The translations under genes were made by a program, and so were the position numbers. From Bacteroidales bacterium (GTDB lineage: Bacteria > Bacteroidota > Bacteroidia > Bacteroidales > UBA932), in NCBI GenBank assembly GCA_017428945.1, contig JAFRPW010000036.1:62001-126000 (forward strand): a stretch of 64,000 nucleotides of DNA, in the 5' to 3' direction. Shown in pieces: positions 1 through 7,004 of this stretch; position 1 is the stretch's first letter, and every line of letters starts with the position of its first letter. Under the pieces are notes generated by a model. That model saw nothing but the letters and a program-made list of their open reading frames with translations. It was not told the origin of the DNA and searched no databases.

Positions 1-1
1 A

Positions 2-2149
2 TTTACCGGTCTCACTCCGGCAAGCTCCAATGGGTATTACTATGCCTTGTATCCGCACAACGCATCTGCCCGTCTTGTATCAACCTCCGGGACGATACTC
101 ACAACTCTCCCTACAGTCCAGGCTGGTGTCCGGGACAGTTTTGCCGCCGGTTCCAATATCGCCGTGGCCCGCGTAGACACAGAGACCGATGAAGACTCCG
201 ACATCCTTCATTTCAAGAATGTGGGTGCAATACTTTCCTTCACTGTTCCCGGAAACTATATTACAAAGGCAAGGATCGTGAGCCGGGACGGCTCCGTGGC
301 AATGACTGGTCCCGCAAATATCGCCTGGAACGACGGCTCTCCCACCGTTTCTCCAACTACTGCTTCCAAAAACTACGTAGAGGTTACTTTTGCATCTGGA
401 AACATCGGCAAAACCTTTTATGCAGTTGTTTATCCCGGCAATTACAGCCAGGGATTCGACGTGTGGTTCTTTGCGGACGCATCGTATAACAAGTATTCTT
501 CTACCAAAGCGCTCGTGCTCAGGAGAAATGCCAACATACGTCTGATTGAGAAGAACTGGGGCGTAAACGACGACAGGGCGTCCAGGACACAGAGCGGGAC
601 GGAACTCATCGCACCGGTAATAAGTGCGGGAGGAGCGGCATCGGCCACGACGGCTTCTATCACTTTCAGTTGCTCCTCCGGAAAACGGGACACATACAAG
701 TTTTATTATAGGGATGCCGCCTCTATGGGCGAGGGAACTTATGCAGGTTCCCTTAGCACAGGTTCAGGAGCATACGGTTCCTATAGCCATACATTCACGG
801 GGCTGACTACAGGCGTCACCTATGACTTCGGCGTAAGTGCAGCGTGTGAAGGAGATTCCGGTTACGGAGACTCACCTATCACCTGGCTTGAAGACATTAC
901 CATAAATGCCGCCGTCAGTGACATGACCGTAACGGTGGACAGCCATGCAGAGAATTACTACGGCTTTGTGGTGAACTACACCCTCACGAATCTCTCCTCT
1001 ACCGGAGCGGAGCACGGTCTCATCTTCAGTTATTCCAACTCTTCTCCCACATGCGGGTCTGTGGGGGCCGAAGGCAAACTCCCCGGTCCCGTACCGTCAT
1101 CCACCGGCACCGTGAGCCTGTCCCAGTGCGTGCCGAATGCCGCACTGAGGGCGGAAGAGCCTTGTTATGTGAGAGCATACTGCTACGATTCCACAGCCGG
1201 GAACTACGTGTATTCCCCTGTCCAAACACTCACTCTCCCGGCCCAACCTTCGGGGTATTCGGCCACAAAGACTCCTCTCCCGTCACCCAATGCCGCCATC
1301 AGTCTTTACAGTTTTACCGCAAATGGCAGCAGCGGTTTTGTGGCGGAAGCCGACTGTTCAACATCTTCGACAATCCGTCTTGGGGTCAACAATGCATCGT
1401 TGGGCACCACATCAGCCATTTCCATGTCGTCCCAGTCGTCTTCCAGCGACGCCCTTGTCCTCATTAACGGACAGATTTTCGGCGCACAGGGAAATATTGG
1501 ACTTGCCTATGTGGACGGAAATCTCCGTTACAACAATTCCTCCGATGACGGTATTGCCGCATGCCGCCTCTACGGAAACGGCTATTCTTCCAGCCAGCCA
1601 ATTACCCGCGCCATACTTGGTGTAGACGCCTCCGGTACTCCAGGATCCTATTGGTGCGCGCTTGTGAGCGGTACTGCATATTTCTTTGACCGTCCTACTC
1701 CTGCCGGAACTGCCGGGAGTCTGTCTTACCCTCAGGCAAGTGCCTCAGGAGGGCCTTCACCGGTTCGTTCCTGGGCTCCGCAACAAGCACTCTCCACCGG
1801 TCCGATGCTCCTTTATGACGGAAAAGTCTGCGTAAGTGAAGACAAGATATCTACCGGAGTGTACTATACCAATTATGAACTGTGGGACACTTCCGCAGGA
1901 AGCATTTACGGTTCTTCCCGTCCCAGGACGGCTATCGGATATGCATCTGCAACTGGCAAGATGTTCCTTGTAACTGTCACGTCCGGCGTCACCTTAACCC
2001 AAATGGCACGTATCATGAAGGGACTTGGATGTGACTACGCCATGAACCTTGACGGCGGCGGCTCCACGCAGATGTACGTAAAGAATACCGGAGAACTCAC
2101 CGGCAACACCCGCAACGTAAAGTCAACCGTAGGTTTCTTCCTGAGGTAA
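2..2149 (+). CDS. Fimbrillin-like / phosphodiester glycosidase surface protein, 5' end missing
   Basis: The reading frame is open to the left edge, so the signal peptide and true start lie outside the window. The visible N-terminal ~180 residues read like a fimbrillin (Mfa-like) beta-sandwich. Two fibronectin-like stretches follow. The last ~280 residues match the NAGPA/phosphodiester glycosidase family (PF09992), with the hallmark DGGGSTQM loop shortly before the C-terminus. Known members remove N-acetylglucosamine from phosphodiester-linked sugars. The substrate here is unknown. It is probably exported and displayed at the cell surface, as fimbrillin-type fusions are. It converges on the lipoprotein gene at 2237. 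The domain calls are by eye; I am fairly sure of the C-terminal family and less so of the middle. Confidence 0.75.
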   Translation, partial: FTGLTPASSNGYYYALYPHNASARLVSTSGTILTTLPTVQAGVRDSFAAGSNIAVARVDTETDEDSDILHFKNVGAILSFTVPGNYITKARIVSRDGSVAMTGPANIAWNDGSPTVSPTTASKNYVEVTFASGNIGKTFYAVVYPGNYSQGFDVWFFADASYNKYSSTKALVLRRNANIRLIEKNWGVNDDRASRTQSGTELIAPVISAGGAASATTASITFSCSSGKRDTYKFYYRDAASMGEGTYAGSLSTGSGAYGSYSHTFTGLTTGVTYDFGVSAACEGDSGYGDSPITWLEDITINAAVSDMTVTVDSHAENYYGFVVNYTLTNLSSTGAEHGLIFSYSNSSPTCGSVGAEGKLPGPVPSSTGTVSLSQCVPNAALRAEEPCYVRAYCYDSTAGNYVYSPVQTLTLPAQPSGYSATKTPLPSPNAAISLYSFTANGSSGFVAEADCSTSSTIRLGVNNASLGTTSAISMSSQSSSSDALVLINGQIFGAQGNIGLAYVDGNLRYNNSSDDGIAACRLYGNGYSSSQPITRAILGVDASGTPGSYWCALVSGTAYFFDRPTPAGTAGSLSYPQASASGGPSPVRSWAPQQALSTGPMLLYDGKVCVSEDKISTGVYYTNYELWDTSAGSIYGSSRPRTAIGYASATGKMFLVTVTSGVTLTQMARIMKGLGCDYAMNLDGGGSTQMYVKNTGELTGNTRNVKSTVGFFLR

Positions 2150-2182
2150 TATTTGGCGAAGCGACAAAAGGAGTATTAAAAA

Positions 2183-2207
2183 CGGCCCCGGGACTTTCCC
2201 GGGGCCG
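2183..2207 (-). terminator. Rho-independent terminator of the fimbrillin-like lipoprotein gene
   Basis: An 11-bp GC stem (cggccccggga with its complement tcccggggccg) closes a 3-nt loop. Read on the minus strand it is followed at once by TTTTT. It therefore terminates the minus-strand gene ending at 2237; it may also serve the converging plus-strand gene. Confidence 0.8.
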
Positions 2208-2236
2208 AATCATAAACGAACTAACCAATTCAAATA

Positions 2237-4183
2237 CTATTCATAATACAGTCTGTAGAGGGCGCAGCCAATATTCTGCTTCTGGACGGCAATGTAGAGA
2301 TCGTCGCCAATTATACGGGCAGTAACGTCCATGCCGGAGTTACCGGAAGTCAGAGTACAGCCATCTGCACGAACCATATCGCGACGGAACTTCACAGAAG
2401 CCGTGTTTGCGATATCAAGCCATGAGGCGCCTGTACTTCCCTCAAGGACATATGTGTAACCCTGAGTAGAGCTTGTCTGGCGACCATAAATTACGTAGCG
2501 TTTGCCCTTCCATTCAATGAAGTTGTATCCAAGAACAAAACCATTACGGCCATCTGCATAATCGAGGTCAGTCAATGTCACATCGAAAGCAGCATTACCG
2601 TCTGCAAAGAAATCTCCTGTTACAACAGCACTCCTGCCCCTTGCCTCAACACCACGGCCGGGAGAATAAATACCCGCATTGATGTTGCCCGGGAAAGGAT
2701 AATATGCGCAGGCTCCGCCATGGCTTCCAAAGGCGTCATTAAACTTGACACGCTTGAGGAGGTAATTGTTGGAGCCGATAGTACCATCAAGGTTAAAGGT
2801 CACGATTCCGTTCGCGTTGTCTCCTCCAATCTTGTCAAAGAGTAAAACGCCGTCCTGCAATGTGCCAAATACTGTAAAGACATCACCATACCATGCGCCT
2901 GTCGCATAGGTAACCAGGGTTACTGCCGTAGGAGCGTTTGCAATGCCGTCAAGCCAGAAATAAAGCTTAGGCTCCTCGCCTCCACGGGTAAGATCGCTGC
3001 AGATGAGGACATCCTTGCCGCCATTGACAGAAGGATTCGTATTCTTGATAACTCTGGGGCAAGCAAGGGCATGAGTGCCGCCAGATACACCTGTGACATT
3101 GACAGCAGTTACATCTTCAGGATTAGTGCGGCTAATTGCCCAAAGAGCTGCGGATGCCTTATTTTCGGCTACATAGACATAATCATCGTCCATTGCAATA
3201 TTGCGGTCAGAATTGGCTGCGGCGCCAAAATAACTGTTCCATGCCGTACTTCCGTCAGACATCCTGCTCCATACGGTCTCAATCTGAACTGACTTGGCTG
3301 CGACATCGGCATCTTTGATCTCAACGTTTATGGGAAGAATCTGGCCTGCTCCAAGGGTGACATCGCCGGGAAGTGTCAATGTCCTGGTAATGTTGTAATT
3401 ATCAGTTGAGATTGTGAGGGTAAAGGTGCTTCCGGCAGCAAATGTCTGGGGGACTACACCAAGCCATGTGGACTTACCGCTTGCCGTAAGTTCATAGGTA
3501 TCGGCATCATAATGAGCCTTGATGGTCTTCATGCCGGCACCAATTGTTCCAATTCCGGAGGGAGTAATATAAAGAGTAGGGCAAGGACGCTTGGAGCCAT
3601 CGCCATACACGTTATTGACAATAACTGAAACCAAAGTGGCGTGCTCGCCGGCCAGTTTGCTGGTTGCTGTTCCGTCGGTAAAGGTGAACTTCAGGAAACC
3701 GCCCAGACGACGGAACTTGACGTTGATGGTTTCAGGATTTGTAGAAGCTACGCTGAAACTCTCTGAGATGAGAAGGTCTGCGGCTCCGTCAAAGGAGGTG
3801 GGGGTAGGATACTGGTCTTCAGGCATCTTGACCTTGGCACCATTTTCCGCCACAACCACACCCTGACTTGAATACGGATAATATGCATAGTATGTACCGA
3901 CAGAAGAAACACTGCCGGAGAACTCTGCTGCAGCGCCGTCGGCCTTAGTGTTGTCAAACCTGTGGTTCTGAGTATCAGTACCGACAAAAACACCCACAGC
4001 GTCAGTTGCTTTAAACTTGGGAGTGCTTCCGTCAAGATATGTCTTGGTCGCAAGATCGGATACAAGGGTTACCTTAATACCCTCTGACTGGTTTTCTTCA
4101 GGATTCTCTATTTCCTTTGAGCAGGAAACAAGGGCAAGTGCTGCAATGGCAGCGATTGCGCTGAATTTTACAATGTTTTTCAT
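2237..4183 (-). CDS. Fimbrillin-like lipoprotein with C-terminal propeller-like (DUF4623-type) domain
   Basis: A 648-residue exported lipoprotein. The ATG at 4183 gives a signal peptide ending in the lipobox LVSC, so it is chosen over an upstream in-frame ATG that would overlap the small gene at 4197. Residues ~30-290 have the fimbrillin pattern (KTYLDG..., then ...DAVGVFV). The C-terminal ~340 residues carry repeated aromatic/Asp-rich blocks like those of DUF4623 proteins of Bacteroidota. Its function is unknown; surface attachment or ligand binding is likely. It lies 13 bp after the small gene at 4197-4361 and almost certainly shares its promoter. A strong hairpin follows the stop. Confidence 0.7.
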   Translation of the reverse strand: MKNIVKFSAIAAIAALALVSCSKEIENPEENQSEGIKVTLVSDLATKTYLDGSTPKFKATDAVGVFVGTDTQNHRFDNTKADGAAAEFSGSVSSVGTYYAYYPYSSQGVVVAENGAKVKMPEDQYPTPTSFDGAADLLISESFSVASTNPETINVKFRRLGGFLKFTFTDGTATSKLAGEHATLVSVIVNNVYGDGSKRPCPTLYITPSGIGTIGAGMKTIKAHYDADTYELTASGKSTWLGVVPQTFAAGSTFTLTISTDNYNITRTLTLPGDVTLGAGQILPINVEIKDADVAAKSVQIETVWSRMSDGSTAWNSYFGAAANSDRNIAMDDDYVYVAENKASAALWAISRTNPEDVTAVNVTGVSGGTHALACPRVIKNTNPSVNGGKDVLICSDLTRGGEEPKLYFWLDGIANAPTAVTLVTYATGAWYGDVFTVFGTLQDGVLLFDKIGGDNANGIVTFNLDGTIGSNNYLLKRVKFNDAFGSHGGACAYYPFPGNINAGIYSPGRGVEARGRSAVVTGDFFADGNAAFDVTLTDLDYADGRNGFVLGYNFIEWKGKRYVIYGRQTSSTQGYTYVLEGSTGASWLDIANTASVKFRRDMVRADGCTLTSGNSGMDVTARIIGDDLYIAVQKQNIGCALYRLYYE

Positions 4184-4196
4184 AGCTCGCAGAATT

Positions 4197-4361
4197 TTAG
4201 AAGATAATTGGAGAAAGATCATCAAGGTCTGAGCCGGGCATTCCGGGGTCACCAAATGCCCCACCGGAGAGAATGTTGTTTTCAAGATTAATCCTGAAAA
4301 CTTCGCACCGGGGAGTCTCATAGGAAGCCCCTGTGCTTGTAAATGAATTGTTTTTCTTCAT
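4197..4361 (-). CDS. 54-residue hypothetical peptide, first gene of the fimbrillin-like operon
   Basis: A short frame (54 codons plus TAA) beginning MKKNNSFTSTGASYETPRCE and ending in an acidic Gly/Pro/Asp-rich tail (GDPGMPGSDLDD, then SPIIF). It has no signal peptide or membrane segment. It is the first ATG downstream of a consensus promoter and is followed after 13 bp by the lipoprotein start, so it is probably translated. Small proteins of this style (basic start, hydrophobic middle, Gly/Pro/Asp tail) often precede fimbrillin-type genes in Bacteroidota. Their role is unknown to me. Alternatively it could be a leader peptide that controls the downstream gene. Confidence 0.65.
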   Translation of the reverse strand: MKKNNSFTSTGASYETPRCEVFRINLENNILSGGAFGDPGMPGSDLDDLSPIIF

Positions 4362-4390
4362 GTTGATTATGGTTTGGTGTTAAACTTCCA

Positions 4391-4445
4391 ACTGTGGTGT
4401 ACTGTGGTGTTTTGCAAAGATAATAATAATTCTTAACAATCCAAA
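4391..4445 (-). promoter_or_regulatory. Promoter and tandem 10-bp operator-like repeat for the 4361-2237 operon
   Basis: On the minus strand TTTG (4445-4442) and TATCTTTG (4422-4415) are separated by 19 bp, a good match to the Bacteroidota -33/-7 consensus. Four bp after the -7 box are two perfect copies of ACTGTGGTGT (plus-strand 4391-4410), covering the expected transcription start. The same arrangement occurs upstream of 6878. Confidence 0.7.
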
Positions 4446-4466
4446 AAGACAACGCTGTAATTAGTA

Positions 4467-6878
4467 TTATTCAACCACCATTACGCCCATTCGGAATATG
4501 CTTATGCCGCACTCCGACAGACCGGCGGCAATGAAGATGCTGCCTTCGCCGTCCGAATAAACGTCGCAGAAACCCTGCTGGTTGGTATTGACAGAGCCTT
4601 TGGCATTGATATCGTCCGGGCTGCCTAAGGCGAACTTCCATACTACTTTTTCATTAACGATATTCTGAAACTGACCGAGCCATGTATCACCGGTCATCTT
4701 CACCACCTTGAGGTATCCGGAAGCCGGGCCGCCAACCGTGCCCGTGGAAGTTACATACGCAAGGTACTTGTTGCCGTCCGTATGCCAGAACCAGCGGGGA
4801 TCCATCATGTTACCCTCCGTTGCACCGTCCCTGCTTAACCAGTATCCGCTTCCGCCATACCAGTAATCACACTGACCATAAGCCCATGTTACACGGAAAT
4901 CAACCTCTTTGTTTGAAGCATAAACCGCATAACGTTCACCCTGAGCGGCACCATATTCGGCGTTAGTGATATACATACCGCCTATCTGACTGGTATTGTT
5001 AGTGCGCTCGAAGGTGCCGGTGCTGTACTTGGGAGCAGTATCCCATACGCCGGAAGCAATACGGAATTCAATGTAGCCATTTCCATCATAATCGGAGAAA
5101 CCAAGAAGACCGGCATCCTGATTACCCCAGGCCGACATCTTGTCACCAAGACGGAGATTCTGGCTAATGTCTTCACGGTTTCCGGACTTGGGTCCAAGAG
5201 CCTTGCAACTGAGTATCTTGTCTGCCTTCCTGTTAACCACATCAAGCTCATAAATCCTGAGCGTCTGACCGTTTCTGGCCAGGTTGCTCACATAAATCCT
5301 GTCCCCGAGCTTTGCCATGCCGCAAGTGCGGAATACCTGGTCCGAATCAGTTTCAAAACCGGCTGTAATAGTCTCTATGAATTCTCCGTTTGCGGCATTG
5401 AATACTGCCACGCCATACTGTCCGTCTGCACTGCCGGCAATTGCAACAAAGAGTTTGTCTTTGGTAAGAACGGCGCTGCGGTTCCACTCATTTCTGGTGG
5501 TAACCATGGCATCGTCCCAGTTGCCCTGAGAATTGTAGTATCCCCATAAACGCTCTACGCTCATTGCCTTTGTGGGTGCTTTCACATTGGAAATGGCATC
5601 GTCACTCCAGATCTTTACCAGATTGGTACCATAAGCCGATGTGTACGGAACGGCCACTACGTCAAAACTTGAAGAAGGTTCCACCTTGAGAGCGGTTTCC
5701 TGATTGATGAAGAGGATTATCTTGTCCTTGCCCTGGAACACAGGATTTGCATCCTGGGAAAGCCATCCTTCGTTCTTGAGGCCCTCCAGCTTCACAAGGG
5801 TATTTTCATATTCATCCATTCTCTCGAGAATCTGGGCAACTGTAACCTGTTTGGGCTCAGGGGCATTTCCGGAAGCGGCCTCAACTTTTGACAAGTCAAG
5901 TTCACACAGCACACGCTGGCCATTGATACGTGTTACCTTTCCGCTTACATCGCCCGTTACAACAGTACCTGCAGTCCAGCCATGGTTCTGGTGAGAGATA
6001 AGGATACCGCCTGTCTGGTCCTGGACAATGGCGCTGGATGCATCGGGAACAAGGGTAACCGTAAAACTAAGGTTACCTTCAAACGCTACCTTTTCTTCAG
6101 AGGAGATTTCCTTGGGAGCAAGAGCCTTGAGTCCGGCGATGGTAACGGCAACGGCGCCAGTGCGGACCACCTTTGCAATTGCCTTGTTAGGATTAAGGTA
6201 TAACGAATACACTCCTTCTTTTTCAATGCCGATATTTGTCTCTCCCGGGTCTGTGACCACGTTGAACTCCGTGTCAAGAGGGGCAATGCCGCTGGGTTTG
6301 ATGCCATAGGCGAGATCCCATTTGCCATCTCTGCGGAACTTGAAACAGTCTCCGGCAACAGCTATTACTCCTTCCGATGAATACCAGCCGTTTTCCGCCT
6401 CTGCCATGGGGATATCGTCATTCCAATTCCCTCCGATTCCAATCACGCTCCACTTGCCGTTAAGGTCCGGCCTGGTATAGGTAATGCTTACCTTCTGGGC
6501 AAGAGCGGCACCTGCAACCTCTGCCATGAAGACGGCCTTATACTCCTTGCCGGGATCAAGCGCATCCTGTTTGATGATTTCAGCACTTGCAACAGCCTCA
6601 GTGTCACCCTTTTTTATCTGAAGTCTCTCCGTATAAGAAAGAGTTCCGGCAGGAAAATCCGATGCTTCATCCAGTTTGATTGCGACGCTGACGTCTTCTT
6701 GTGCGGCCTTGTCCGCCGTTACCTTCACGGAAGCCTTCAGATTTGTAAAGGCAGAGTCTCCTGTAAGGACGTATTTTACGGGATCCTGATGCTCCTCGAC
6801 AGGCTCCGGTTCTTCGCATGAAACAAAAGCAAAAGCAGCAAAAGTCACTGCAAACAGATACTTTAAGAACGCTTTCAT
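4467..6878 (-). CDS. Multidomain SusE/SusF-like surface lipoprotein
   Basis: An 803-residue lipoprotein. The ATG at 6878 gives a signal peptide ending FVSC followed by EEPEP. Residues ~25-150 form an Ig-like SusE-type module (YVLTGDSAF..., GKEYKAVF). Residues ~150-245 resemble the starch-binding SusE/SusF module (GKWSVIGIGGNW ... FKFRRDGKWDLAYG). Residues ~250-430 look like a DUF5689 OB-fold-like domain. The C-terminal ~370 residues look like a beta-propeller, comparable to the C-terminus of the lipoprotein at 2237. It probably binds a glycan or glycoprotein at the outer membrane. Its N-terminal modules are clearly related to those of the lipoprotein at 10542. It is monocistronic, with its own promoter containing the shared tandem repeat. 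The exact ligand is unknown. Confidence 0.7.
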   Translation of the reverse strand: MKAFLKYLFAVTFAAFAFVSCEEPEPVEEHQDPVKYVLTGDSAFTNLKASVKVTADKAAQEDVSVAIKLDEASDFPAGTLSYTERLQIKKGDTEAVASAEIIKQDALDPGKEYKAVFMAEVAGAALAQKVSITYTRPDLNGKWSVIGIGGNWNDDIPMAEAENGWYSSEGVIAVAGDCFKFRRDGKWDLAYGIKPSGIAPLDTEFNVVTDPGETNIGIEKEGVYSLYLNPNKAIAKVVRTGAVAVTIAGLKALAPKEISSEEKVAFEGNLSFTVTLVPDASSAIVQDQTGGILISHQNHGWTAGTVVTGDVSGKVTRINGQRVLCELDLSKVEAASGNAPEPKQVTVAQILERMDEYENTLVKLEGLKNEGWLSQDANPVFQGKDKIILFINQETALKVEPSSSFDVVAVPYTSAYGTNLVKIWSDDAISNVKAPTKAMSVERLWGYYNSQGNWDDAMVTTRNEWNRSAVLTKDKLFVAIAGSADGQYGVAVFNAANGEFIETITAGFETDSDQVFRTCGMAKLGDRIYVSNLARNGQTLRIYELDVVNRKADKILSCKALGPKSGNREDISQNLRLGDKMSAWGNQDAGLLGFSDYDGNGYIEFRIASGVWDTAPKYSTGTFERTNNTSQIGGMYITNAEYGAAQGERYAVYASNKEVDFRVTWAYGQCDYWYGGSGYWLSRDGATEGNMMDPRWFWHTDGNKYLAYVTSTGTVGGPASGYLKVVKMTGDTWLGQFQNIVNEKVVWKFALGSPDDINAKGSVNTNQQGFCDVYSDGEGSIFIAAGLSECGISIFRMGVMVVE

Positions 6879-6901
6879 ATTAACTGTGTTATCGAAAAAC
6901 A

Positions 6902-6933
6902 ACTGTGGTATACTGTGGTACATTGCAAATATA
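6902..6933 (-). promoter_or_regulatory. -7 box plus tandem 10-bp operator-like repeat for the 6878-4467 gene
   Basis: The minus-strand box TATATTTG lies at 6933-6926. Four bp downstream are two copies of ACTGTGGTAY (plus-strand 6902-6911 and 6912-6921). The element, its orientation and its 4-bp distance from the -7 box repeat the arrangement at 4391-4422. I see no clear -33 TTTG here, which would fit dependence on an activator. Confidence 0.6.
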
Positions 6934-6977
6934 AAACAAAATTCTATTATTTCATAGAAATAACACTCAAAATACCT

Positions 6978-6985
6978 TATATTTG
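6978..6985 (+). promoter_or_regulatory. -7 box of the GH89 fusion gene
   Basis: TATATTTG matches TAnnTTTG and lies 19 bp before the ATG at 7005. It is divergent from the promoter of the lipoprotein gene on the other strand. Confidence 0.55.
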
Positions 6986-7004
6986 CACACATAAACGCCA
7001 CACC

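Noticed and set aside
6915..7004. Earlier start for the GH89 gene
   Set aside because: It would precede the -7 box and spoil the lipoprotein signal peptide that begins at 7005.
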